Shown here in pieces: positions 25,983-34,274 of a DNA stretch of 64,000 nt. The notes under the pieces are model-generated. The model did not search any database. It saw nothing but the letters and a program-made list of their open reading frames with translations, and was not told the origin of the DNA. The DNA lies in assembly GCF_009827325.1 (NCBI RefSeq), contig NZ_WTYC01000002.1, positions 310,001 through 374,000 on the forward strand, written 5' to 3'. The stretch is from Qipengyuania vulgaris. GTDB lineage: Bacteria; Pseudomonadota; Alphaproteobacteria; Sphingomonadales; Sphingomonadaceae. Positions within the stretch are counted from its first letter, which is position 1. The number at the start of each line of letters is the position of its first letter. A program made the translations under genes and the position numbers.

Positions 25983-26572
25983 GCCGCCTGTTCGACCGCC
26001 TGACCGAACTGTTCGAGCAGGGCCATGCGCGCGATCTCGGCGATTTGCTGTCGGACGAACGCTTCGCCGATCGCGACCGGACCGCCGATGCCGCGGTCCT
26101 GATCGCGGTGACCGAACGCGAGAATCCCACTGTCCTCCTGACCCAGCGTCCGCGCACCATGCGCGACCACCCGGGTCAGGTCGCCTTTCCCGGCGGGAAG
26201 ATCGACAAGGGCGAGGATGCGGTCGAGGCGGCACTGCGCGAAGCTTGGGAAGAACTCGGCATCGAGCGCGAAAAGGTACGCGTGATCGGTACCACCGATC
26301 GTTACCAGACCGGCACCGGCTTCGACATCACGCCCGTTCTCGCCACCGTCCCCGCAGACCTGCCCATCCGGCCCGACCCGCGCGAGGTGGAAAGCTGGTT
26401 CGAGGCACCGCTCGATCACCTGATGGACCCGGCCCGCTGGAACGAGAACGAGGTGTTCTGGAAGGGCGCGATGCGCCGCTATTACGAAATGGACCACCAA
26501 GGCTATCGCATCTGGGGCGTGACCGCGGCCATCTGCATCAATCTCTCGCGCCGTCTGGCGTGGTTCGACTGA
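25979..26572 (+). CDS. CoA pyrophosphatase, Nudix hydrolase (NudL-like)
   Basis: A 197-residue Nudix protein expected to cleave CoA or its derivatives to 3',5'-ADP and 4'-phosphopantetheine. The Nudix box GGKIDKGEDAVEAALREAWEELG (about 63-85) is complete with the REAWEELG metal-binding helix. The preceding QRPRTMRDHPGQVAFPGGK matches the CoA-type NudL pattern LLTxRxxxLRxHxGQVxFPGG. ATGA overlap with DUF1285 upstream; the CCA gene starts 21 bp downstream. Confidence 0.92.
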   Translation: MSRLFDRLTELFEQGHARDLGDLLSDERFADRDRTADAAVLIAVTERENPTVLLTQRPRTMRDHPGQVAFPGGKIDKGEDAVEAALREAWEELGIEREKVRVIGTTDRYQTGTGFDITPVLATVPADLPIRPDPREVESWFEAPLDHLMDPARWNENEVFWKGAMRRYYEMDHQGYRIWGVTAAICINLSRRLAWFD

Positions 26573-26593
26573 CCTGCTAAAGGGCGGCGCACG

Positions 26594-27769
26594 ATGACCC
26601 GCCTTCCGTTAGCATCCTGGACCACACGCGAAGACCTCGCCCGGCTCGTCGAAGCCCTGGGCACCGACAACGCCCGCTACGTCGGCGGCGCGGTGCGCGA
26701 CACTCTGTTCGGCAAGGACATCCACGATATCGATATCGCCACGCCGCTGCTTCCGGCCGAGGTGATCGATCGCTGCAGGGACGCCGGCATCCGCACCGTG
26801 CCCACAGGTATCGACCACGGCACCGTGACCGCGATCCTTCCCGATGGACCGGTGGAGATCACCACCCTGCGGCAGGATGTGTCAACCGACGGACGCCGCG
26901 CCACGGTCGCTTTTGCCAAGGACTGGCGGGAAGATGCCGCGCGGCGCGATTTCACGATCAACGCGCTTTACGCTCATCCCGAAAGCCTGGAGATCAGCGA
27001 CTACTTCGACGGACTGCAGGACCTCGAGAAGGGCCGTGTGCGCTTCATCGGCGATGCTGCCGAGCGGATCCGTGAAGATCACCTGCGCATCCTGCGCTAT
27101 TTCCGCTTCCAGGCCCGGTTCGGCGACGCGCTGGATGACGAGGCGGTCGCCGCCTGCCGGGAACTGGCCCATACGCTCAAAGGTCTCAGCCGCGAGCGGG
27201 TGGCGATGGAACTGCTCGCCATTCTCGCCCTGCCCGCGCCTTCGCCGACTATCGCCCTGATGAAGGAACTGGGCGTGCTCGAGGTGATATTGCCCGAATC
27301 GCGGGAGCGTGAGGCGGAAAGCCTGCACCGGCTAGTCCAGGCCGAGAGGAGCGAGGGTATCAAACCGGACCCGGTACGCCGTCTCGCAGCCCTGCTGCCG
27401 CCCATCGCGCGCATTGCCGAAAGCGTGGCCGCCCGGCTTCGCCTTTCGCGCCAGCAGCGCGCGCGGCTCGTCTGTGCCGCCGAACGGAAAGAGACGGACG
27501 CGGAAAACCCCAGAACCCTCGCCTATTACGAAGGTCTTGAAGGCGCGCGTGATCGCCTGCTTCTCCAAGGCGCAAGCCTCTCGCCTCTCGCGGGATGGGA
27601 AATACCCTCCCTGCCTCTCAAGGGCGGCGAGATCGTCGAGCGCGGGGTTGGCAAGGGCCCCCAGGTCGCGAAGATCCTGCAGGCGGTCGAGCGCCGCTGG
27701 GTCGACGAAGACTTCCCCGATCGGCCCCGCGTGCTCGAACTCCTCGAACAGGAACTCGCCGCCCGGTGA
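26594..27769 (+). CDS. cca: CCA tRNA nucleotidyltransferase
   Basis: Adds or repairs the 3' CCA end of tRNAs. A 391-residue class II nucleotidyltransferase: YVGGAVRDTLFGKDIHDIDIA (about 33-53) holds the GGxVRD and DxD catalytic motifs; RRDFTINALY near 119 and RIREDHLRILRYFRFQARFG near 155 complete the family pattern. No C-terminal HD phosphohydrolase domain is visible, unlike the E. coli enzyme. The last 60 residues are likely the tail domain. Final gene of the run from the GNAT gene. Confidence 0.93.
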   Translation: MTRLPLASWTTREDLARLVEALGTDNARYVGGAVRDTLFGKDIHDIDIATPLLPAEVIDRCRDAGIRTVPTGIDHGTVTAILPDGPVEITTLRQDVSTDGRRATVAFAKDWREDAARRDFTINALYAHPESLEISDYFDGLQDLEKGRVRFIGDAAERIREDHLRILRYFRFQARFGDALDDEAVAACRELAHTLKGLSRERVAMELLAILALPAPSPTIALMKELGVLEVILPESREREAESLHRLVQAERSEGIKPDPVRRLAALLPPIARIAESVAARLRLSRQQRARLVCAAERKETDAENPRTLAYYEGLEGARDRLLLQGASLSPLAGWEIPSLPLKGGEIVERGVGKGPQVAKILQAVERRWVDEDFPDRPRVLELLEQELAAR

Positions 27770-28021
27770 TGCAACGCACAATCGCGTCTGGCGCCCGGTC
27801 GAACGGCTCCTTCATCTGCGCTTAAGCTGCAATGCAGCATAACGGGGGCCTAACGGTTGCCACCCGGCCACCGTCTTGGCATAGAGCATGTCGCTTCCCC
27901 TATCGGGGGCATGCGGCGTTTACCGGGACATCCACTCTCGTGCCGCTCTAACCACCAAATCCGCCTGCGGCGTGTTCCACGCGTTGCGGACGCGTAAGTT
28001 GATCATGTCTTGGAGATTATC

Positions 28022-28636
28022 ATGAAATTCGCGAAGCTGGCCGTCGCCGCCGTCGCCCTTGCAGCAACCCCTGCCCTTGCCAACGACCAGGTCGTTGCCG
28101 GTGCCACCGTGAGCGGCCCCGAAGGCAATGCAGTCGGCACGATCGTTGCCGTCGAAAATGGCCAGGCGATCATCGATACCGGCAAGCACAAGGTTCCGCT
28201 GGCCGTCGACATGTATGGCGAAGGCGAAACCGGCCCGACCATCACCGTCACCAAGGCGCAGCTCGACAGCATGATGGACGCGCAGCTCGCCGAAGCTTCC
28301 GCCAAGCTTGACGCAGCTTTGGTGGTCGATGCTGCCGTGGTCAGCGCTGACGGCCAGCCGGTCGGCACCGTCTACACGATCGACACGGAAGACATGGTCA
28401 TCGTGAAGAACGATGCCGGCATCATCACGCTGACCCGCGACAGCTTCACGCTGAGCCCGGTAGGTGCCCTGATGGCCCGCTACTCCGCTGCCGACATCGC
28501 CGCGAACACGACACCCGTGGCCGAAGGTGCAGAAATCCTCACCCCGGCACAGGCCCGTGCCAAGGCGGCTGGAACGGCTGCCGGTGCCGGAGCGACTGCT
28601 GGTGACGACGCTGTGTCGGCGACCAACCCGAACTGA
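28022..28636 (+). CDS. exported protein with internally repeated PRC-barrel-like units
   Basis: A 204-residue secreted protein. The signal peptide (about 1-22) ends PALANDQ. The mature part has two similar units: GATVSGPEGNAVGTIVAVEN (about 28-47) and DAAVVSADGQPVGTVYTIDT (about 105-124), each of the form V-x-x-x-D/E-G-x-x-V-G-T-V, reminiscent of PRC-barrel repeats. The C-terminus is low complexity (Ala/Gly/Thr). The ATG at 28022 follows GGAG at 6 bp. It stands alone with a strong terminator downstream. Function unknown; periplasmic. Confidence 0.75.
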   Translation: MKFAKLAVAAVALAATPALANDQVVAGATVSGPEGNAVGTIVAVENGQAIIDTGKHKVPLAVDMYGEGETGPTITVTKAQLDSMMDAQLAEASAKLDAALVVDAAVVSADGQPVGTVYTIDTEDMVIVKNDAGIITLTRDSFTLSPVGALMARYSAADIAANTTPVAEGAEILTPAQARAKAAGTAAGAGATAGDDAVSATNPN

Positions 28637-28668
28637 TCTTTTCCCTGGGAAACCAGGGTCGCAAGGGG

Positions 28669-28703
28669 CCGGGGGTGCCGCAAGGCGCCTCCGGTCTTTT
28701 TTT
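28669..28703 (+). terminator. rho-independent terminator after the PRC-like protein
   Basis: An 11-bp stem (28669-28679 with 28684-28694, one G-U and one U-G pair) with a stable GCAA tetraloop, followed by TC and a run of seven T. It touches the end of convergent parC. Confidence 0.92.
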
Positions 28704-31002
28704 ATGAGTCGAACCGGTTGTCGCGGGGGAAGCCCTGCGGCGGTAGCCTTCCTGCTCCGCCGCGCGCCACCTTCCACTGCCACATCTCGCCTTCGGTCCG
28801 CGTGCGGCCTTCCTTGCCGCCCATGGTCCAGCTGAGGCCCTCTTCCATCGTGAAGGTCGTGGCATCCGACAAGCCACCGTCGCGGTAGTTCTGCAGCTTG
28901 TTGCCCTGACCGCGCGACATCTGCGGCAGTTCTTCCAGGTTGAACACCACCAGCTTGCGGTTTTCGCCCACCACCGCGACATGGTCGTGACCCTGCTCGA
29001 TCGGACGCACGACGCGCAGGACCGCATCGCCGGGCAGGTTCACCACCTGCCGGCCCTTGCGCGTCTCGGCGAGCAGTTCGTCGGTCACCGCGGCAAATCC
29101 CTTGCCCGTGCTGGCGGCCAGCAGCAGGCGCTTGCCCTTCTCATGGACCACCACGGCAATGATCTGCGCGCTGGTTTCGATGTCCAGCGTGTTGCGCACC
29201 GGTTCGCCGAAACCGCGTGCGCCGGGTAATTTGTCCGCCCCAAGCGTGAAGAAACGCCCGTTGTCGGCAGCCAGCAGCAGCTTGTCGGTCGTCTGCGCGT
29301 GGATCACGAAGGCGGGTCCATCGCCTTCCTTGTACTTGAAGTCCTGATCCAGCGGCAGGTGCCCCTTGGCCCCGCGGATCCAGCCCTTCTGCGACAGGAT
29401 CACCGTAACCGGCTCCTTCTCGATCATCGCGTCCATGCTGAATTCGATTGCCGGGGCGGCCTCGGCGATGGTGGTGCGCCGCTTGCCGAGCGCGGTATCC
29501 TCGCCATATTCCTTGCGCAGGGCGTTCAGGTCACGCTTCAGCCGAGTACGCTGGCGGGCGGGCGAGCCGAGCAGCTTGTCGAGCTCGTCCTTCTCCTGGA
29601 GCAGTTCGTCCTTTTCATTGCGAAGCTGCATTTCCTCCAGCTTGCGCAAGCTGCGCAACCGCATGTTGAGGATCGCCTCGGCCTGCCGGTCGGTGAGCTT
29701 GAACTCCTCCATCATCAGCGGCTTGGGTTCGTCCTCGGTGCGGATGATCTCGATCACCCGGTCGAGGTTTAGGAAGGCGATGATATAGCCTTCGACCAGT
29801 TCCAGCCGCCGCGCGATCTGGTCCAGCCGGTGCTGGCTGCGGCGCTGCAGGATGCCGATCTGGCTGGCGATCCAGTTGTCGAGCAGTTCCTTCAGACCCA
29901 TGACCATCGGCGTGCGCGAGTGGTCGAGCACGTTGAGGTTGAGGCCGAAGCGCGTTTCCATGTCGGTCAGCTTGTAGAGGCTTTCCTTCAGCAGCTCGGG
30001 ATCGACATTGCGGCTGCGCGGGATCAGCACGATGCGGACCGCCGTGTCGCTTTCGTCGCGCACGTCTTCGAGGATGGGCAGCTTGCGGTCGCCGATGGCC
30101 GCGGCGATCTGTTCGATCAGCTTGCCCTTCTGGACCTGGTAGGGGATTTCGGAAATCACCAGCTGCCACTGGCCGCCGCCCAGTCGCTCGATCCCCGCCT
30201 CGCGGTCCTCGGCCTTTTCGGCCTCGGCCGCATGGAACCGGCCGCGCACACGGAAGCTGCCGCGTCCCGTCTCATAGGCGTGGCTGATCGTCTCCGTGCT
30301 TTCGGGCACGACGCCGCCGGTGGGGAAATCGGGCCCCTTGAACAGTTCCATCAGCCGCGCATGCTCGACATGCGGATTGTCGATCACCTCCAGCGTGGCA
30401 TCGACGATCTCGGCCACATTGTGGCTGGGAATATTGGTCGCCATGCCCACTGCGATCCCGCTGGCCCCATTGGCCAGCAGGTTGGGGAAGAGGCCGGGCA
30501 TGACCTCGGGCTCTTCTTCCTCGTTATTGTAGGTCGGGATGAAATCGACCGTCCCCGCGTCGAGGCCTTCCATCAGCCGCATCGCGGTCTTGGTCAAGCG
30601 CGCCTCGGTGTAGCGGTAGGCGGCGGCATTATCGCCGTCGATATTGCCGAAGTTCCCCTGCCCTTCGACCAGCGGATAACGCAGCGCGAAATCCTGCGCG
30701 AGGCGGACCATCGCGTCATAGGCCGCGGTGTCGCCATGCGGGTGGTACTTGCCGATCACCTCGCCGACCACGCGGGCCGATTTCTTGAACCCGCTGGCCG
30801 GGTCGAGCTTGAGCTGCCGCATGGTCCACAGCAGGCGGCGGTGGACCGGCTTCAGCCCGTCGCGCAAATCGGGCAGCGAACGTGCCGTGATCGTAGAGAG
30901 TGCATAGACGAGGTAGCGCTCGGACAGGGCGGAATCGAAGGGTGCATCGACGATGGCATCGAAGGGATCGGCGCCGGAATCGTCGGTCTTGGCAGTGGTC
31001 AT
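28702..31002 (-). CDS. parC: DNA topoisomerase IV subunit A
   Basis: Catalytic subunit of topoisomerase IV, which decatenates daughter chromosomes. A 766-residue type IIA topoisomerase: KPVHRRLLWTMRQL near residue 50, KYHPHGDTAAYDAMVRLAQ near 89, and the catalytic Tyr in AAYRYTEARLTK near 131 within the winged-helix 5Y-CAP domain. The C-terminal beta-pinwheel is present and the length fits ParC rather than GyrA. The QRDR-type region around HGDTAAYDAM shows Asp at one site. Single leftward gene, 101 bp from the divergent PfpI gene. Confidence 0.95.
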   Translation of the reverse strand: MTTAKTDDSGADPFDAIVDAPFDSALSERYLVYALSTITARSLPDLRDGLKPVHRRLLWTMRQLKLDPASGFKKSARVVGEVIGKYHPHGDTAAYDAMVRLAQDFALRYPLVEGQGNFGNIDGDNAAAYRYTEARLTKTAMRLMEGLDAGTVDFIPTYNNEEEEPEVMPGLFPNLLANGASGIAVGMATNIPSHNVAEIVDATLEVIDNPHVEHARLMELFKGPDFPTGGVVPESTETISHAYETGRGSFRVRGRFHAAEAEKAEDREAGIERLGGGQWQLVISEIPYQVQKGKLIEQIAAAIGDRKLPILEDVRDESDTAVRIVLIPRSRNVDPELLKESLYKLTDMETRFGLNLNVLDHSRTPMVMGLKELLDNWIASQIGILQRRSQHRLDQIARRLELVEGYIIAFLNLDRVIEIIRTEDEPKPLMMEEFKLTDRQAEAILNMRLRSLRKLEEMQLRNEKDELLQEKDELDKLLGSPARQRTRLKRDLNALRKEYGEDTALGKRRTTIAEAAPAIEFSMDAMIEKEPVTVILSQKGWIRGAKGHLPLDQDFKYKEGDGPAFVIHAQTTDKLLLAADNGRFFTLGADKLPGARGFGEPVRNTLDIETSAQIIAVVVHEKGKRLLLAASTGKGFAAVTDELLAETRKGRQVVNLPGDAVLRVVRPIEQGHDHVAVVGENRKLVVFNLEELPQMSRGQGNKLQNYRDGGLSDATTFTMEEGLSWTMGGKEGRTRTEGEMWQWKVARGGAGRLPPQGFPRDNRFDS

Positions 31003-31042
31003 GAGGCCCGCCCTATCAGAGCCACGGCTCGGCTGTCACCGC

Positions 31043-31068
31043 GGAACGGTGCGTCATCCCCACACGTT
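31043..31068 (+). promoter_or_regulatory. EcfG-like general stress promoter (GGAAC-N17-CGTT)
   Basis: GGAAC at 31043-31047 and CGTT at 31065-31068 are separated by 17 bp, within the known EcfG consensus spacing. The element lies 35 bp before the ATG of the DJ-1/PfpI gene, a protein class often induced by stress. Confidence 0.7.
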
Positions 31069-31103
31069 GCAAGGGTAACACCAAATCAAGGAGCATCCCC
31101 CTC

Positions 31104-31670
31104 ATGACACATCACACAAAACGCGTAATGATCCTCGCCACCGACGGCTTCGAACAGTCCGAACTGATGAAGCCCAAGGCCAATCTGGAAGACGCCGGTT
31201 TCGAGACCACCGTCGTCAGCCTCGAGAAGGGCGAAATCAAGGGCTGGGACCAGAAGGACTGGGGCGACAGCGTCAAGGTCGACAAGACGGTCGACGAAGT
31301 TACCGACTGTTCCGGCTACGACGCGCTGCTGCTTCCCGGCGGCCAAATGAACCCCGACATCCTGCGCATGAACGAGCGCGCCGTCGCAATCGTCCGCGAA
31401 TTCGGCATGTCGGACAAGCCGATCGCCGCCATCTGCCACGCCCCGTGGCTGCTCGCGGAAGCCGACCTGGTGAAAGGCAAGACCGTCACCAGCTGGCCTT
31501 CGATCCGCACCGATCTAAAGAATGCCGGCGCGAATGTGGTCGACAAGGAAGTCGCCATCGACGGCCAGTTGATCACCAGCCGCAATCCGGACGACATTCC
31601 GGCCTTTAGCAAGGCGCTGATCGAAATGCTCGGCGAAAGCGCAGACAAGCGCGAGCTTGAATCGGCATAA
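31104..31670 (+). CDS. DJ-1/PfpI family protein (type 1 glutamine amidotransferase-like)
   Basis: A 188-residue protein of the YhbO/PfpI group. The nucleophile Cys sits in AAICHAPWLLAEAD (near residue 112), followed by His; the Glu that sets its pKa is in DGFEQSEL near 20. The group includes deglycase or glyoxalase-type and chaperone proteins in stress protection; biochemical roles are debated. An EcfG-like promoter lies directly upstream and a strong terminator downstream, so it is probably a monocistronic stress gene. Confidence 0.9.
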   Translation: MTHHTKRVMILATDGFEQSELMKPKANLEDAGFETTVVSLEKGEIKGWDQKDWGDSVKVDKTVDEVTDCSGYDALLLPGGQMNPDILRMNERAVAIVREFGMSDKPIAAICHAPWLLAEADLVKGKTVTSWPSIRTDLKNAGANVVDKEVAIDGQLITSRNPDDIPAFSKALIEMLGESADKRELESA

Positions 31671-31692
31671 CCCTCTAACTCAAAACACTTTC

Positions 31693-31728
31693 AAGGGCCC
31701 TGCCGCAACGTGTCGGCAGGGCCCTTTT
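31693..31728 (+). terminator. rho-independent terminator after the PfpI gene
   Basis: A perfect 13-bp stem (31693-31705 with 31714-31726) with an 8-nt loop, followed by T residues (TTTTCTTT). Confidence 0.93.
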
Positions 31729-31762
31729 CTTTGATCGAATTGACTCTACACCACATCAAGAT

Positions 31763-31774
31763 ATGTTGTAACAT
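31763..31774 (+). promoter_or_regulatory. ATGTTGTAACAT palindrome upstream of the DUF4349 gene
   Basis: ATGTT-GT-AACAT, a 5-bp inverted repeat with 2-bp spacer, 70 bp before the ATG. The identical 12-mer occurs upstream of tonB at 36215-36226. It resembles TGTTATAACA-type operators of Fur-family (Zur) repressors; the regulator is inferred only. Confidence 0.4.
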
Positions 31775-31843
31775 GCTTTAGCACTTGCAATTGCGGCATA
31801 AATAAGGCGACAATGAGGCAGAAATGTGGTGAGGAGAGATTCG

Positions 31844-32860
31844 ATGATGAAACGTTCCTACTTGCTGACTGGTGTATTTGCCGTGGCACTGACCTCTTGC
31901 GGAGAGGCGGGATCGGACCAGGCAGTTTCCGAAAACGTGACGTCAATGGACATCGCCGAACCGCCGCAGCCCGAATACGGGTACTCGCAGGCCATGGGGG
32001 AAAGCTCGTCTCCGCGCGCCGTTTCTCCTCCGCCCCCTCCCCCAGCACCGCCAGCATCGGGCAGTTCGCAGGCAGGAAGCATGGACATTCCTCCCTCCGC
32101 AGGCAGCTCGGTCCCGGTCGGAATGCCGCAGGTCGCCTATAGCTATGCCTTCGGGTTCCGCGTCCCCGCCGCCCTCATCCGGCCGATGCAGGAAAAACAT
32201 GCGGACATGTGCGAGGCCAAGGGCCCGCAGGCCTGCCGCATCGTCTCGATGAATTCGGGCGAGAACGAAGGCGACTATGCCTATGGCAGCCTTCAAGTCG
32301 CCATCGCCAGCGGGGAGGCGCGGACCTTCGGCAAGGCACTGACCGCTACGTCCGAAGGAATGAAGGGCGAACTCGTATCGTCGTCCATCGAGGGCGAAGA
32401 TCTCTCCAAGCGGATCGTCGATACCGAGGCCCGGCTGCGCGCCCGCACGGTGCTGCGCGACCGCCTGATGGAAGTGCTGCGCAACCGCACGGGTACGGTG
32501 GCCGAGCTGGTCGAGGCCGAACGCGGGGTGGCGCAGGTCAATGAAGAGATCGACCAGGCCCGCAGCTGGCTCAACGAGATGCGCGGACGGGTCGCCTATT
32601 CGACCATGACGCTGGAATATGAAGCCGGTAAGCCCAGCGAAGGCGGCTTCGTCGATCCGATCCGGGACGCGTGGGGCTCGCTCGCCACCATATTCGGCAA
32701 TCTGATCGCGATCCTAATGGTTGTCGGCCTCGTCATCCTTCCCATCGGCCTGCTGGTGTGGGGCGCGATCCGGCTATTCAAACGGATCGATTTCTTTTCT
32801 GGCGGAGGAAATAGCTGGATGCCGCCAAAGGCGGGACCGGAAGACAGCGGCCCCGACTAG
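31844..32860 (+). CDS. DUF4349 lipoprotein
   Basis: A 338-residue predicted lipoprotein: signal peptide ending in LTSC (Cys near residue 18), a Pro-rich linker (with a run of prolines near residue 65), and a DUF4349 domain with a coiled-coil hairpin (SKRIVDTEARLRARTVLRDR to EEIDQARSWLNEMRG). A C-terminal transmembrane helix (about 281-303) is followed by a basic cytoplasmic tail. The topology is lipid anchor plus membrane span. The ribosome site GAGGAGAG precedes two adjacent ATGs; either could be used. Convergent with the ferredoxin gene by 4 bp. Function of DUF4349 proteins is unknown. Confidence 0.85.
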   Translation: MMKRSYLLTGVFAVALTSCGEAGSDQAVSENVTSMDIAEPPQPEYGYSQAMGESSSPRAVSPPPPPPAPPASGSSQAGSMDIPPSAGSSVPVGMPQVAYSYAFGFRVPAALIRPMQEKHADMCEAKGPQACRIVSMNSGENEGDYAYGSLQVAIASGEARTFGKALTATSEGMKGELVSSSIEGEDLSKRIVDTEARLRARTVLRDRLMEVLRNRTGTVAELVEAERGVAQVNEEIDQARSWLNEMRGRVAYSTMTLEYEAGKPSEGGFVDPIRDAWGSLATIFGNLIAILMVVGLVILPIGLLVWGAIRLFKRIDFFSGGGNSWMPPKAGPEDSGPD

Positions 32861-33183
32861 CGGCTCATATCGTGGCTTTCGGCGGGGATGGTGACGGTCA
32901 GGCCGTCCAGTTCCTCGCCCAGCACGATCTGGCAGGAGAGGCGGCTGGTGCGGCGCACGCCGGCGGCGAGGTCGAGCATGTCCTCTTCCTCCTCGCTGGC
33001 TTCGGCAAGCCTGGCGAACCAGTCCTTGTCCACCACCACGTGGCAGGTCGAACAGGCCATCTGGCCTTCGCAGGTTCCTTCCAGCGGCATCCCCGCAGCC
33101 TGCGCCACGCGCAGCAGCGTGTCGCCCGCCTCGGCCTCGGCATCGACGCGCCCACCATCGGAAATGATGAAATGGACCTTCAC
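32857..33183 (-). CDS. fdx: [2Fe-2S] ferredoxin (adrenodoxin/ISC type)
   Basis: A 108-residue plant/vertebrate-type ferredoxin. Cluster ligands are Cys in TCEGQMACSTCHVVV (C-x5-C-x2-C, about residues 39-47) and a distal Cys in RLSCQIVL (near 86). The acidic EEEEDML between them is typical of ISC ferredoxins that donate electrons during Fe-S assembly. The GTG start at 33183 overlaps the stop of the cysteine desulfurase (GTGA); a long upstream open frame is only the desulfurase gene read out of frame. Forms an operon with two cysteine desulfurases. Confidence 0.92.
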   Translation of the reverse strand: MKVHFIISDGGRVDAEAEAGDTLLRVAQAAGMPLEGTCEGQMACSTCHVVVDKDWFARLAEASEEEEDMLDLAAGVRRTSRLSCQIVLGEELDGLTVTIPAESHDMSR

Positions 33184-34274
33184 AGGCTGCCCTGCGCCTT
33201 GGCCGCCTCGTTGATCACCTTGCCCGCTTCCTCGATCTCCTCGATCGTCGTGTAACGTCCGAAGCCGAGGCGGATCGAAGTCTTCGCAAGCTTCTTGGGC
33301 AGGCCGATCGCTTCCAGCACGTGGCTGGTGCGGCCCGATCCGCTGGCGCAGGCCGAACCGGCGGAGAACATCACGTCGCGGCATTCGCTCATCAGACGAT
33401 TCACGTCGAGCCCCCCGCCATTGGGCCCGCGCGGACGGATGTTTAGGTTGCCGTGCCAGCGGGCCTCGGCGCTGCCGTTGAGCTCCCAGTCTTCGAAAAT
33501 CTCGCGGGCGCGCTTCCACAGCTGTTCGATGTGTTCAGCATCCTGATCAAGCGCTTCATTCGCAAGCGCCGCAGCTGTTCCCATGCCCGCAATCAGGGCC
33601 GGTGAAAGCGTGCCGGAACGCAGGCCATGCTCCTGCCCGCCTCCGGTCTGCACTTCGTGAAGGTCCAGCCCGTCGCGAATCCACAGCGCGCCTACGCCCT
33701 TGGGCCCGTGGAATTTATGCGCCGAAATCGCGATCATGTCCGCGCCGGTCACCTCGATCTTGCCATAGGCCTGAACGGCGTCGCAAAAATACAGGGCGTT
33801 GTTTTCCTTGGCTTTCCTGTGCCATTCGAGGGTCGGCTGGATCGTGCCGATCTCGTTATTTACCTGCATCAGGCAGACCAGCCGCGTGTCGGCCGGAAGG
33901 TCCTGCTTGGTATTGCACTGCCCGTCCTTCGCGACATTGAGGACATGGCATTCGCCCGCATCGCGCGCAGTATCGAGCACGGCGGCATGCTCGATGGCGG
34001 AAACCGAGACCGTCCCGCCCTTCCCCGACCCCCGAATGGCAAGATTGATCGCCTCGGTCGCGCCCGAGGTGAAGATGACCTTCCCCCCTGCCGGGAACAG
34101 CGCCGCCACCTGCTCGCGCGCAAATTCCACCGCAGCCTTGGCCTGCCGGCCCAGCTTGTGCGGGCTATGCGGATTGCCGAAACCGGTACCGCCCGGCCCG
34201 TCGAGCCAGCGCAGCATCGTATCGCGCGCCTCGGGGGCAAGCGGAGTGGTGGCCTGATAGTCGAGGTAGATCAT
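33180..34274 (-). CDS. cysteine desulfurase (IscS/NifS-like), copy 1
   Basis: A 364-residue PLP enzyme that removes sulfur from cysteine for Fe-S clusters or thio-modification. It begins IYLDYQATTPLAPEAR. The PLP-stacking His is in SAIEHAAVL, the Schiff-base Lys in SAHKFHGPKG (near residue 192) and the catalytic Cys loop in SAGSACASGSG (near 310). The flexible loop is of the long IscS (class I) type. It overlaps both neighbours by 4 bp, so the three genes are coupled. Confidence 0.93.
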   Translation of the reverse strand: MIYLDYQATTPLAPEARDTMLRWLDGPGGTGFGNPHSPHKLGRQAKAAVEFAREQVAALFPAGGKVIFTSGATEAINLAIRGSGKGGTVSVSAIEHAAVLDTARDAGECHVLNVAKDGQCNTKQDLPADTRLVCLMQVNNEIGTIQPTLEWHRKAKENNALYFCDAVQAYGKIEVTGADMIAISAHKFHGPKGVGALWIRDGLDLHEVQTGGGQEHGLRSGTLSPALIAGMGTAAALANEALDQDAEHIEQLWKRAREIFEDWELNGSAEARWHGNLNIRPRGPNGGGLDVNRLMSECRDVMFSAGSACASGSGRTSHVLEAIGLPKKLAKTSIRLGFGRYTTIEEIEEAGKVINEAAKAQGSL

